Assembly: GCA_008973525.1 (NCBI GenBank)
Contig: WACJ01000070.1
Span: 496,001 to 560,000, forward strand
From: Stenopsyche tienmushanensis
Taxonomy: Eukaryota; Arthropoda; Insecta; Trichoptera; Stenopsychidae
DNA: 64,000 nt
Reading direction: 5' to 3'
Below are positions 47,540 to 60,030 of this stretch, piece by piece. The position numbers and the translations under genes are program-made. Below the pieces are notes generated by a model. That model saw nothing but the letters and a program-made list of their open reading frames with translations, had not been told where the DNA came from and ran no database searches. How positions within the stretch are numbered: the stretch's first letter is position 1; each line of letters begins with the position of its first letter.

Positions 47540-48140
47540 GATAAAATCTTAAGATTTCGCCGATAAGCCAACGCACAAAATATTCCCAGGTCTCAGAGCA
47601 GGCGTGTTTTGATCAAATTCGGGAATTTATTTTTCATCTTATCCTGTTAAATATTCACGATCGCATACTGGCGTCGAAAGCATGAAGAGGCGCCCAAAAT
47701 GGATCCATCGGTAAAACTTTGCGTTTTAAACATTATTAAACGGCCAGGGGCTAAGTTTGAAAACCATTTCATCTACCCCCAGAGCACGGCGGAAACTTTA
47801 TGGGGAGGGCTTTAAAAAAAAGTACAAACTTCGCGAACGAAACTGAGTCGCCCCTTCTCAATATAAGAAAACAAATATTATTTTGATCGCCGGCGTTAGT
47901 TCGAATCAACAGCGTTGTAATCGTTACATTTCGCCGCTGAATGGAATGAAAGATGACCTCTGAAAAGCTCGACTTCTAGATTTTAAGCTATGATTTTCGG
48001 TAACAAATATGAGTAATTTGAAAAGTGTCAACGGCGAAGTTTTCACTGCGGATTACAGCGGCTATTTTCAATTTTCATTTTCCTCCACGCTTTTCCACCG
48101 GTTATTTCGGTTTGAATGAAACAAATCACTTCAATTTGTA
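47540..48140. other. G+C-richer single-copy-like island
   Basis: No repeats or protein-like frames were recognised, and the composition is balanced relative to the flanks. Confidence 0.25.
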
Positions 48141-48553
48141 TATCAATGCTACAGCTTTCAGCCGAAGTAATAATTCCCGACAATTTGTTGCGTAAGAAAC
48201 AACACGTTCAAGTAACAAAATATGGCTTATTTTTATGCATAAAATTGGAGCTGGTGCGGTGAAATGCTCCCATTATTGAAAGAAAATCCAGACAATTTTA
48301 AATGATTTTCAAAAATTTTAATTTAAAAAAAATCATCTGATGTAACAATAACTTTTAATTTTACCCTTATTTAAAATTAATGCTAAATTACTAATCATTA
48401 GTCTCACAGACTACAGATTCTGAACGCATTCGACATGTATAGATGTCCCCGAGTATCACTCGGCAGTTTGACTCGAAAATATGATCTGAGATAAAATTTT
48501 AAATAATAGGCTCGTATATGAATTAATAACAGTTTTAAAATAAATAGAATAAA

Positions 48554-49031
48554 TGTAGCATGGGCGATATATTATCTCCACGTAGTAACACTGTTAATCT
48601 GAGCAGATTAACAGCGAAATCTTCCGTATCTCTTCATGTGCAATGTGTTATTTTAACAGCGCCATCTCTTGTAGCCCTGTGGAGACATTGCATCTGCAAA
48701 CCGACCGATCGCTTCTTGCGCGTGCGCCATTGCCGGTTGAGTAGTGACGCGCAGGAGGCAAGAGTCGGGAGATTCGTCGGTTAGCCTTGGTTGCGGAAGG
48801 TCGTCCTTCCTGCAGCCCGATCTCTCTCTCTCTCGTGTGAAATAAATAGTTATTTAAATAAGAGAGTCTTTCTATTCGACGCCCGTTTATTCCCATCCAT
48901 TCGTCCAGCAACATCACGGCCCGATAAAATAATGGACCCGTACGCTAGCGCGGCCATACTAACGAGCATGTGGGGTGCGGGGAGCCGCCCGGGGACTCTA
49001 CTCCCGAGAGTGCCCCCGCCTCAATGTTACA
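48554..49031 (+). mobile_element. Complete LTR copy, 478 bp, probably solo
   Basis: It begins TGTAGC and ends GTTACA. Ordered blocks include 'agcgaaatcttccgt', 'taacagcgccatctcttgta', 'cgatctctctctctctcgtg' followed by an AATAAA signal (about 48841), and a G+C-rich 3' part. No primer site follows at 49032, so no internal region is attached. Flanks share only 'aaa'. Frames crossing it (48560-48784, 48791-49228 and minus 48648-48917) are incidental. Confidence 0.75.
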
Positions 49032-49058
49032 AAACTTACATATATTATTCTGTATTAA

Positions 49059-49577
49059 CACATTCCCGTCGGGTTACGCATAGCATTGTCTTTCACCTAA
49101 TGCGAAGCGTATTTACACTATCTAAAAAGTATGATTACAAGGACTTCTTAGGCCAGGGGACTGAATTAGTGATACTTAGTGATATTGTGACGAAAACACT
49201 TGACTACGGGAAGTTGTGTGCGAGATAGGTTCATGGCGGTCACATTAAAAAGTATTTTATTATATTTGAGAAGTATTCTGTGAATTTTAATTAAATACAA
49301 GCATTTTTCGATCCAATATAAATGTTGTAACCTTACTTTTTGGATGATTCTCGTTTAATACTCCTTTTTACTTACCTACTTTTAACTTTTTAATATATTT
49401 AAAATTTCTCACCTTATAGAAATATGTAAATATAACAGTCAATGAATATCTACATATTATACTATGAATATTAAACAAAAGCCAATGAATCACATGGCTT
49501 AAGATGCACAGTTGATTTTCTCGCATCTATTGATAGTACCTGAAAGACACACAAATGCGTAACCCGACGGGAATGTG
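49059..49577. mobile_element. 519-bp TTAA-flanked MITE with perfect 23-bp terminal inverted repeats
   Basis: TTAA is present at 49055-49058 and 49578-49581. The left end (cacattcccgtcgggttacg...) and the complement of the right end are identical over 23 bp, and partial similarity continues inward. There is no coding capacity. TTAA duplication and short inverted ends fit a piggyBac-type non-autonomous element. A mariner derivative is nested inside. Confidence 0.85.
49110..49352 (+). mobile_element. Mariner-derived MITE nested in the TTAA element
   Basis: The left end 'ctaaaaagtatgattacaag' and right end 'gttgtaaccttactttttgg' (about 49325-49344) are degenerate family-2 mariner ends. 'gggaagttgtgtgcgagata' inside corresponds to the K.LCAR coding segment of longer copies. 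It is a deletion derivative of about 240 bp. Confidence 0.65.
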
Positions 49578-49719
49578 TTAACGGTGATATGACTAAATTT
49601 TGCTATGGTGAATTTCATACTGGACTTTGGATCCATTTTAAATCTGATTGCTTAAATCTATAAACGTAAATTTCGAGACAATTTAAGAAGATACGGCTGC
49701 TTATTCCGTTTAAACATGT

Positions 49720-50060
49720 AATGTTTGATGCCCACCTAACGGGCCACCGGAATGAACGTGTCGAATACAGCTAATGCTCCCTAGTAATATCAGCCTTAAG
49801 TTCAAGTATTTAAATGTTAGCAACCCTTTTACAAGTCAACGATCATAACTCGGCATCGAAGATGTGTCTCCCCGACCGCCACGTTTGCAACGACACCAAG
49901 GTAAGGGCTGTTTTTGTTTCCCGGTCGTTAAGGGCGGCCATTTTCGACACGGAGCCCGTCGATTTATGGGTCGAGACAAATGGAAAATATTACGATACGT
50001 CTTTCGGGAAATTTGCTTACACCGACGGTTCCTGCGGCCCGCGGTAATAAAGATTATGAT
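49720..50060. other. G+C-richer island with overlapping frames
   Basis: Two overlapping plus frames (49814-50047 and 49864-50124) have no known similarity. A donor-like word (caag|gtaagg) occurs near 49901, but no matching acceptor-bounded exon could be defined. Confidence 0.25.
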
Positions 50061-50123
50061 CTATAAGGCACGTGTCTGGTCGAGATTCGAATCTGAACAT
50101 TTACGACGGAGGGGTACGAAATA

Positions 50124-50138
50124 AGGGGGGGGGGGCTA
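50124..50138 (+). repeat. Homopolymer G run
   Basis: About 11 consecutive G residues. A similar run of about 10 lies near 3750-3759. Confidence 0.8.
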
Positions 50139-51254
50139 ACATTATTGTCCTTCGTTTTTCTTTTTTTCCGAATCTCGAAGAAAGGGAAAATATGATTGCC
50201 CGCAGAAAACTTTATGTTAATGTTTCGGCTCTTCTTCATAAAACACGACGTAGCATTGCACCACATATGCGGAATATATAAATTCCTTCATACGATCTAT
50301 TACATCATTTTCTCGGATATGATATTGTAAGTGGCCATTTTGCATTTTGAGATAGTTACTTTATTACATTTATGATCAGATGTGATAGCCCGTACAGATG
50401 TGCCATGAGGCGCCCTTGACCCTTTTCGGATGGGCGCTATTTAATTTTGCCCTGTCGGAAATCGCAATTATAAAAATAGTATTTTTAATGGGAAGACGAC
50501 GATGTAAAAATGGTTGATGACATCTGCTGAGGACGTCACGCGAAATTAGCTTGTACCGCATTCCTGTCGGAAGCGACATTCATCCCGGAAATATCAAAGC
50601 CCTCATAGGGGATCTTCGCAGAAACGGCAAAAATAATTAATATCAGTATGAGATATGTCCTTTGATATACCATTTATTTTAAATTGATTTTTATGAAAAA
50701 CAGCAGAAAAATTGTTATCTCCAATCTAAAATAATAAATATTTTTTTAACCATTTATGGTTAAAAATATATTTAATATAAATAATACTTGTTTTCTGTTG
50801 CTTCTTTTTAAGACATCTTATACGTGATTTTTATGTGTTGGGATCCCATTGACTTTATAAAACGTCCCAAAATTAGCATTTTTAGATACAGGAATTCAAG
50901 CCCAACCATTTTTTAATGGGATTATCTTTCCAGCACCTGGTTTTGAACCTTTATAATAAGATTCCAGAAACCAAACCAATCCTTGAACGTTTTCTAAATT
51001 AATTGGTTTTATATTTTATTCGGTTTATTGAGTTTAATAAAGCGCATTATTGTAATAAAAATAAATTATTATTTTTAGAGTTGAACGCTTTTCATAAATA
51101 TGGTATCAAACCCTTGTATTACCATTAAATCTATCATATATAAGAGATTAGCATTTCATTCGTTACAGCAACATTGTTGTTTTTATCAATTTTGTATGAG
51201 CTGCATGTTTAAATTTACTTGGTTTTTAAAGCTCAAAATTACTCTGGGATGTAG

Positions 51255-51480
51255 TGGCATCCCCACATCTCATCTTTCGTCACGATAGAGTCAAAAAAAG
51301 CTTCTTGTTCTTATCCAAAATGATCCAAATATTTACACGCAGAGGAAAAGTCAAAAATGGATGAGAGGTGGTGGTCGGAAGAATTAACTGTTACTGAACA
51401 AAATGGCCGACGAACACGTGAGACCAAACAAATTGATCGTTAAAATCCCCCCTATCTGTCAGGTGTATCAACTTTGCAAC
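51255..51480 (-). mobile_element. Mariner family 2 fragment, minus orientation
   Basis: The complement carries 'gttcagtaacagttaattct' and the 'gtcggccattttgtt' leader (near 51395-51425), joined at 51260-51300 to a remnant of the catalytic region ('catctcatctttcgtcacga' reads as a DE(M/T)W-type block on the minus strand). Like the copy at 43735, the middle is deleted. Confidence 0.6.
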
Positions 51481-51704
51481 AAAAAAATTCTTGGTCCCTT
51501 ATAATCTTGTTTTCTTGATGGCTTTAGAGAACGAAAAGAAAATGTGGATTTCGTTGTAAATTAAATTTTGGATATAATTAATTAATTTCATCTAAATTAA
51601 ATAATTATAGCATTAAATGAGCTTCTTCTGATTTTTCCCTCCCTTCGATGAGAGAAAAAAACACCTCACGAAACATAAATTCTTGCGGCGTTACTAACTC
51701 TAGA

Positions 51705-51732
51705 AGTTAATGGACTGTTGCGTCCATTAACT
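51705..51732. other. Perfect 11-bp stem, 6-nt loop inverted repeat
   Basis: 'agttaatggac' is followed after tgttgc by its exact complement. The context is unannotated DNA; the function is unknown. Confidence 0.6.
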
Positions 51733-52359
51733 AAAGGTTAAGCCCTCACTGGGTTAAGGCTCTAATCTCGTATTACACGTTTTCTTTACACACTTATATC
51801 GCAGGAAAAATGTTGTAATTAATATGGAAACATTTCCACCCTACATCGGTGCGATCTTTTCCCGATTTTTTCACAATGTCGAAAAACGAAGGGGCGCGGA
51901 AGACCTTGCGAGTCTTAACAAAGTATATCAAAAGAATTTCGAGAAACGTTCGTATTTTAATTCCAAATTACTCCAAATTAATAATTAACGAGCCTTTTGA
52001 TGGTCGATGTTCGCGATTTTAAAAAAATACATCATTAGCAATGAAATGGCGTAGCGTGAGAAGGCTCTAAAGGAAACTGTATTAATAATAGAGGCTTGAC
52101 CTTTTTAGGAACATAAAAGGCAAGTTCGAATAAAATTTCAATTACAATAATAATTGTTGTTTTAATTACGAAAAATAGGCGATTATAAGATTTCCAGGGA
52201 AATTTCCATTGTGAGAAACACGGTGTATTGAATTCAATACACGACTCAATACCGACGTGGATCTTACTAATATAGTCAAAATCTTTATCAAATATCTAAT
52301 GAAAGTGTGCAATTAAGAGACCGGATGCTTAAAATATTCCCAAATATCAAAAACAAAAC

Positions 52360-53005
52360 ATTGCTGCAAGATTGGAAAATTTGTAGATTTATTAAACGGG
52401 TATTCTATAATAGTCTACATTTTCGAAAAAAAATTATTTTGTTTTTTTTGCATATTTTCAAATTTAAGACTTTTAAAAATATTTCGTCCAAAGAATTTTT
52501 TAAAATTTTAATTATTTACAGAGTTATAACTATTTTAGTGAAGCGGCAACTTAGAAGGTGCTACCAGAATAAAATGTTTGAACGCGTTTATCTCGAAACT
52601 ACTTTTTTCAATACGGTTGACATGATATCTTAAGTTTTAATCAAATAATTTATTTTAAAATTAATAGAAACTTTTGTCTATATATTTATCTATTGTCCCT
52701 ACCAGATTAATGGGAAAATTTTATTTTTAACTATTTTTAAAATAATTAAAACCAAAAAAATAAGGCCAAAAAATGACATTTTTTTAAACAGTCGCCATTT
52801 TGTGAAAATATATTTATTTCTTTTTTTTGAGGTAGGGACTATAGCGACATTTATATTAATTAAGAATATTTTATATTTTTTAAATTTTAATTGATTAAAA
52901 GGCTTAAAATTGTGTCAACCAAGATACGTGTCTTTTTTACTCCTAAACCATCCAATAACTTTTTATTTTAATTTATTTTTTATTTTTATTCATATTCTAA
53001 AATTT
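52360..53005 (+). repeat. Dispersed repeat family R1, longest copy
   Basis: The copy is collinear with 1-480 and includes extra left sequence ('gggtattctataatagtcta') shared with 54780. The order of conserved words is the same throughout. An LTR fragment (53056) lies just right of it. Confidence 0.7.
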
Positions 53006-53055
53006 CAACAAAAACTTGGTAAAGAAATGTACATTATTTTTTTTGTTTCTTTTTT

Positions 53056-53278
53056 ATCCAAATAACTATTTATTCCACATGAAAGCGAGATAGAGAGATC
53101 TGGCTGTAGGAAGGACGACCTCCCGCAGCCAAGGCTAACCGACGACTCTCCCGACTCCCGCTTCCTGCTCGTCACTACCCAAATGGCAACGGTGACAAGC
53201 AAGAAGCGATCGGTCGGTACGCAGATGCAATGTCTCTACAGGGCCACAAGAGATGGCACATTAAATTTCCCACGCTAC
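53056..53278 (-). repeat. LTR family fragment, minus orientation
   Basis: It runs from 'atccaaataactatttattc' to the element end 'cacgctaca' at 53278, collinear with the complement of 48554-48880. The other LTR half is missing. Confidence 0.7.
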
Positions 53279-53404
53279 ATAACAAGAACCGTGGCCGAAA
53301 ACAAATGTGCCATGTCCATCGTTTTCAATCTGATTTTGACCATGTTCTAAAATAATGTTCACCTTTGTCATGGGAATCATACATCTAGAATAAATTATTG
53401 TCTA

Positions 53405-53475
53405 AGAAACTTTCAATAAATAGCTTATTTTCTGACACCATTGATCCGAATTTACAATGGTGTCAGAAGTGGCTT
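53405..53475 (+). mobile_element. LTR right edge with a 15-nt tRNA-Leu primer-binding site
   Basis: An AATAAA word (53416-53421 region) precedes an LTR-like end 'tttaca' at 53456. One base later TGGTGTCAGAAGTGG (53458-53472) matches the complement of the tRNA-Leu 3' end including CCA. 'ttctgacaccattg' at 53430-53443 is the exact inverted partner of 53455-53468, forming a 14-bp stem around an 11-nt loop. The LTR upstream is not the 48554 family, so this may be a second tRNA-Leu-primed element. No coding region follows. Confidence 0.5.
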
Positions 53476-54779
53476 TGGATCGGAGGAGTTGAGTCACACA
53501 CAACATATTAAAAATATAATCAAAAAAATATGTAAATCAATGCATTTTGAGGCTTATTGCCTTAACCAAAGAATGCTAAAGGAGTTCTATTATTATGTAA
53601 ACTGTCAATTCTAATTCGCAAGCAAAGTCTCCGTGAAATATTAAGCATTTATAAGGACCGTAGAAAATACGGCCGGTAATCAAATTGTTCCATGGGTGGA
53701 AATACTTTTTTTTCGTATAGTGGTTCTTTAATCCCGCACACAGCGTATAATTTGTCTGAGATCATAACAGCACAAAAAGGTATACGGAAAATAATTTGAT
53801 CATTCCCGGCATTGGTGGAACAACCCATACGCCGTGAGTATTTTATGAAGGAGCGGGTAATCACAATGTTCTACATTTACATTTAAGGTCGTTAATAAAT
53901 CAGGGTTTTCCAATTATTTTTCACTAAAAACACGTTAAACTCATTAATCATACACCTTAAAGCCGTGAACAAAACGAAAAACAGGCAACTGTTTTATAAA
54001 ATTTACGGATTTAAACTTCGTCGCCTCCCCCGGGAGACGCCGCCCCAGAACGCTGCGGCTCTACGGCTTAGAACCACTGCGAATAAATAATATTACATAG
54101 TTTTAATTTCGTGATATCAACTTGTATTTTAAAAGTCATGCGAAATTTTGCTAATTTAATGCTAATTTAATTTTATTCAAAATTTTCAAGGGCCTACCCT
54201 TGGCGTCATTTAGCAGATATAATTTGGGCTGGCGGATTTCGCCTTATCAAAAATGGGTCATGGTAAATATTAAACATTTTTTCATCATCATAATGTGAAA
54301 AACCTTCGGCGAAATATTTTTGTATTAAGTTGAGCGAATTTTTTCTTGAATATTAAGCCATGAGGCTAACGTCGTAAATACGTTAAAAAGACGTTAATAA
54401 TATTTTATACCAAGCGTCGGTTCTTTGCGAATTAATGGATTTTATTCAACATAATTATAAGAATATTTTTGTGTTAAATAATTGTGTATGTAATGTCGTT
54501 GCTTATATGCGTGACCAAATGGTCACGTTTATTGAAGACTAATGAGTATTAAATATATATCTGATTTCTTTACAGATTATTTTGGCTGATAGCTAATGAT
54601 AATGATAATATAGACTTTTATCTCAATGTTTTGAATTTAATTCTAACTGACTATTATTAAGTTTATTTTTACTAATTTAAAACCAATTATATCGCTTGCA
54701 TTCTACTTAATAAACAAAGAAAGCTTCCGAATCATTACCCTTGGCCTAATGAGAGTTTTATTCCAACAAAGCTGTTGTT

Positions 54780-55200
54780 TCTTTTAAGGGAGTATTCTAT
54801 AATAGTTTAGAGTTTTGAAAAAAAAAATTTGATTTTTTTTTCATATTTTAAAATTTTAGACAGAATGAAACCTTTAAACAGGTTTTTCTCGAAAATACTC
54901 TTTTGATACATGATATCTCAAGTTTTAATTGATTGATTTATTATAAATTTAGTACAAACTTTTTTTTTATATAATTTTCTATCGTTTGTACCAGATTTAC
55001 ATCGAAAATTTATTTTCAACTATTTTAAAAATAACTCAAACTGAAAAAATAACTTTTTTTAAAAGGGTCGCCATTTTGCAAAAAATAAATTATTTTCTTT
55101 TTTTGAGGTAGAGATTCTAGCTATATCTTTACTAATTAAGAATCATTATTTATTTTTGTATGTTAAATGATTTGGAGGGTTAAAATTGTGTCAACAATGA
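54780..55200 (+). repeat. Dispersed repeat family R1, copy 4
   Basis: 'agtattctataatagttta', 'catgatatctcaagtttta' and 'gtcgccattttgcaaaa' are in the same order as at 52360-53005. Confidence 0.65.
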
Positions 55201-55433
55201 TTCTAAAATATCAATAAACACTAGATAAAAAATATACTTTAAAACAACAGTTAAGTGATACATATTCAATATTTATTTTTTTAATCTGAAGATAGCTAAC
55301 CCTTTGGCTGCTACGGCGTACTTTAATAAACCGAAGTTTGTGTGCCATATTTCTCTCTCTTGTTTGATCGTATTAACATCTTATTTATAAGATAAGTGTC
55401 CTCATCTAAGTAAGAGACACGGACTAAAACTCG

Positions 55434-55685
55434 CAAAATTCCCGATTTCCCGACAAATTATTTATTTCCGTCGTTGCAGATGAATACTTATATACTATAA
55501 CACTTTGATGTGATTCGTGATTATATTACAGAGGAATACAAAAATTCTGAACCCCGTATCTATTATATTTCATATCGATATTCCCATTATTAGAGTCGAG
55601 GTGTAGTAAATACATCACCGGTAGGGAAGGTTAATATAACAATTTGAAAAACATATTATATATGTACTGTATATTTGCCACGATG
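55434..55685 (-). repeat. Dispersed repeat B, inverted copy
   Basis: Almost the full complement of 10180-10436, from 'ctaaaactcgcaaaattccc' to 'caatttgaaaaacatattat'. The flanks differ from the copy at 10180, so the repeat ends are defined to within a few bases. Confidence 0.75.
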
Positions 55686-57640
55686 GACATTCTGCACGAG
55701 CGATTTGATCAACACGATTCCTTGGGTATATCTTAAATCGCTGATATATGCGGTATATCTTAAATCGTTATCCAGCAAATTCAGCCCGATTTAAGCAACA
55801 AAGTCATCGAAAATTGAACCTTCCGAATACGTGTAACCAAGCAAAGCCGCAGCGGACATTTGAACGACGTTATATTTCATTCTTAATGCCATAAAATCGT
55901 ACATTTCAAGCACAAGATTTAATGACTTTAGGCAGCTTTTCTTAAGAACAAGGGGTAAATTCTGACATTTTAAAGCCACGGGGTGCATTCATCCGATTGC
56001 TTTCCAGTTCGATTTATATCTAATTTTTGCTTTTGCCATGATGGTAATTCGCTTTAAAGTTGAGATAAGAAATCATTTTAGGTATCAGACTTTATTGTGT
56101 TCCTCCCAAGGCGGAAAAGAAAAGTTAAATTATTATGTTTGCCGGGAATGAATTTTGCGAATCCTATAATAAAAATTTGGGCGGATGATATTGCAGGGGA
56201 GGAAATTTTCATATTTTTTTAAGAATACATGTGTTATTCGCGTATTTTTTACTGGGTCTAAAAAAATGTTGTCGTATCGCAATAATGTCGCACATTATAA
56301 TCCTCGTATGTGGAAAACACCAAATAAAATTTTCCTTATTGGATTTTGCAAATAAGTACGGCGTCACGCGTTACATCTCCACGCAACCCTGGCTTTTCCA
56401 ATCTCAACAATACATCCTCGTCCCCGAATCCTTGCTTACATTTTCGAATAAAACAAACAAGAAGAAACGGTACACGAGTAGGACAGGGGGGCGAGAACAA
56501 AAGAATAAAATGGAAGAAATAAGCAGAACAAAGGTATCACCGCGTTAGTTATGCTCGTATATAAATAAGGAGGGTGCCCTCTCCTCCCTCAGACGTCACA
56601 TAAAACTTGTATTTCTCCGGTAGTGTGGTTTGATTTACGAGATGTGTGAGGGGTGGCACTCCTCCAAGATAATGGAAGGTGGCAGCATGGCGACCCAGTC
56701 TTGTCACATCTGTACGATAATGCATCTTTTCATAATGCAGGAGAAAATTGGATGGTCGACATGTAGAATGCCATCAAAGGTGAATCACATCCCAGTAACA
56801 TACTTCCCTCCCTCCAGTAATGGACCTTCGGCCTTGGATCCTCTGAATTATGAGTTTCCAGCCTGATCATTGTATGTGGGCTGCTGTGATAAAATACAGA
56901 GAAGAGCTACCCAACTGAAACTGCGGATTTGTGCAGATTCGCAAATTTATTTATTCTGCGAGCTTTTGAATTTTTTTTAAAGCAAGCTTTCAATACATAC
57001 AGGCAAGGCTTTTATGAGCCTAAAGCTTTATAAGCTTTTAATTGAAATATACAATAGTTTAAGAACATTCATTCAAACCGGGATATTCAAATTATGATTG
57101 TGACTGTCGAATATAATTAATGATTTGTAATTGATAATATGAATTAATAACCATACTGATAATATATACTAAGAAAATGCATACCATTGAATGTTTAATG
57201 ACTTATTCATCTTTGTATTTCCATTTATTTTTTAATAAATTTAGCTATGGTCATAAGGGCTGCACATTGAATGATCTATGCTATGTAAATTAATTAATTG
57301 TGGGACGTATTGGCTAGAATGCCTTGTAAAATATCTATTCTTATTAGTGTTATTCGTAAATTATATAATTGAGACAGCCTTAAATGAACAATCAATTTGA
57401 ATGGTGTGTATACATAACATCAACAAAAAATATTGATTATGTCTTGTGACAACCCTGAACAAGAAATGTTAAAAAACTGTAAATGATTCCGCTGGACAAC
57501 ATATGGTATATATGCATATACTAAGCCACACAAGTCGCTTTTAAACAATAAAATATATAAGTCAAGCAACTTTTTACGCCATTTTTTTCTTAATTCACTG
57601 GCAGTTAAAAGGTTAAATAACCTTAAAATAATTATATATT
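55686..57640. other. Unassigned stretch, partly G+C-richer
   Basis: Frames at 56231-56548 (105 codons, basic C-terminus) and 56630-56866 (78 codons) have no recognised similarity. 56950-57050 is rich in 'aagctt/gagctt' words similar to 42325-42460. Confidence 0.35.
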
Positions 57641-57879
57641 TTTTATGCTTAATTCATTTTTAAAAAAGATGGTATCTTCATCTCCACGCAAAGTCGCTGT
57701 TGTTTTGTACAGATGCAAATTACAAGATAAACAGCGACTCTTCTGTCTTCCTTCGGAAGCAGCGTATCAAATTAATGACAACGTCTGTTTTCCTGCGAAT
57801 ACATTGCATCTTATTAAAAACTTTCATTTTTAACGATTTTTGCGCGTGCATCGTTTCCCGTCCTCTAATAACGTGTAAG

Positions 57880-57965
57880 AAGTGGGATAGCCTTGACTTC
57901 GGAAAGACGTCCTTCCCATGGGCTCATAGCTGTAACCTCTCTATCAGCAAAATAAGATAATAGTT
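57880..57965 (+). repeat. LTR family fragment, plus orientation
   Basis: 'ggatagccttgacttcggaa', 'agacgtccttccca' and 'aacctctctatcagcaaaat' are collinear with 48785-48855. Confidence 0.5.
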
Positions 57966-58069
57966 AATAAATGTGTAACGACATTAATTTGCATTTATTT
58001 TGGGTATAAATTCTTATCTCATTAAATATCCTTGTATATCCAAAATTTTCTAATATTTTATATACTACT

Positions 58070-58470
58070 AGCTGGTACCCGGCGCGTTACAGCCACAGAA
58101 GAAGTTAGTAATATATCAGGGAAAAGTATAAATTATATTAATTTTATTTTGTTAGTTTTATTATAAATATGAACAAACATTGATTTTTACATATAAGAAT
58201 ATCTACTGTAAGTTAATTTTACTTTACCTATATTATTTGAAAAAGTGCAAACAATAAGTTGGCAAAGTTTTATCGCAATCTAATCAACGGTTTGGCAACG
58301 TATTAAAAACGAACAAACAAACATTGATTTTCATATATTATACTATTCCTATGTTACTCGCAAAAGTCTTAACAATAAATGGACGAAGTTTTATTGTAAT
58401 CTGATGAACAAAATGGTAGCGCATTTCGAACGAACAAATCCCAATTCATTTTTATATATTAGATTTTCAG
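58070..58470 (+). repeat. Dispersed repeat family U, longer copy
   Basis: It opens 'actagctggtacccggcgcg' and contains two degenerate direct units (about 58180-58315 and 58320-58470), each with an 'aagttttat.g.aatc.gat.aacgg' core and ending 'cgaacaaa'. It matches 16200-16500. The opening resembles the start of a widespread class of insect interspersed repeats, but I cannot name it with confidence. Confidence 0.6.
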
Positions 58471-58479
58471 TGTATTTGC

Positions 58480-59600
58480 TTGATATTGATATCTTATGAT
58501 AGTATGTAGCCTTTTTAACGCGTTTTTTGGTAGATTAGAGCTTATCAACCGCGTAAATCGAAAGTCAGTTGTAATTATCCCAACAAAATCGGTATTTACA
58601 ATATACGTAATATTTATTTATATAACAACTTTTAAATTATATTTAAAAAAAAATAATTAAAAATGAAAATCAACAACATTTAGAAAAGTTTCCTCGACGA
58701 AAATATTTATTTGGCTTGGTATATAATTAGTTTTCAATATTGAAATATCATCATTTACAAACTTGTTCATTGGAATTTTAATTTATTTTCATAGGATAAA
58801 GTTTCTAAAACTACAAAATATTAAATTTTACAAGGAGCATCTCATGCTTTCATATAGATATTTGGCACATTGTGGGATAAATGGAATTTAGAGGCAAAAT
58901 TTAATAAAACACTATATCAAATTAATGTTTTTTATACACTATAACAATTTTGTGGGTTCTGAAGGTATTATATTTTTTTTATTGAATTAAGAAATAATAT
59001 TTGTCTTAAATGAATTAGTATGATTTATATAGCAATATATATGGAATATGGGCTTATATATTGTATGTTTATTTAGGCTGGAAGTCTTCTACCTTTTTTT
59101 ATAAGCTTAGTGATTTAGGAAGTCTGGTCGCAGCCCTGATGTCAAGAAAAATGCAGGTCAAATTAAAAGTGATAGTTTGAAATGAAAGAAACGGAAGGAG
59201 GAATGGTGAACAACAGAACCGGAGGCTCACGCGGCAAAAAAATTATAGGGGAACAAATAAGGCCAAAATAAGATCTCCCGTCTGGGATGTGGGCTAAAAG
59301 CCTTCGTAAAAAATGAATCTTAGGGGTAGGTTTAAGCGAAGACAGCTTGCCTTTTTGGTTTTTATATTACGCCTTCCGTACGAACGTTACAAATCGTCGA
59401 AAATTCGCAGAATTATTTTCCGAGAAAGGCAACGCATCAGTGGGAGTATAATAATTATTTCAACCGAAATCTACTTTCAAATTGGAAGTTTTCCGACACG
59501 TGCTTTTCTCTTCATAACACTGATGAAATCGCTACGCGGAGAAAAGCATGAATAAAGCCTCTGTGTATGAAAAATTTTAAAAACAATTTTTAAGATAAGC
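58480..59600. other. A+T-rich stretch, unassigned
   Basis: An 80-codon frame at 59313-59555 is basic and unrecognised. No repeat-family match was seen. Confidence 0.35.
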
Positions 59601-60030
59601 CTCACACTTTATTATTTCTTATGATTAAACATGATATTACACAATAAATACGTGCTTTCCACAGGCGATGGAATTAATTGTAATTGATGGAATAATGTTT
59701 TTGCCGATATGCTTAATATTTTATGAATAAAATATATAAATTGTTCATACATTTTTGGAAGGTACGTCCTCTCAAAGTTCTGAATCGTCCTGTACAAGAA
59801 GAAAGCCAGGCAGGAAACGTCAAACTAAGGTTTATCGCCGCCGACGCATTATCGTCGCGCCTTTAAACGTCAAAGTTAGGGTATATAATTCAGCAGTTAA
59901 AATTTTTAAGTTCTGCAGCGACGAAGATCGTTTGGGTGCTCGTGGGTAAGAAGACGATCGTTAAGTGAAGCCACTCTGCGTCATGTGGCCTGGTGCTCAA
60001 ATCTCCCGGTGTCACATCCTCCTCTCTCAC

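Noticed and set aside
48648..49228. Frames of 89 and 145 codons on opposite strands
   Set aside because: They cross the LTR copy 48554-49031 and its junction with the TTAA element; open reading is incidental.
58070..58100. Helitron end call for the 'actagctggtacccggcgcg' head
   Set aside because: No 3' hairpin with a CTRR terminus was recognised at the other end, so the class was left open.
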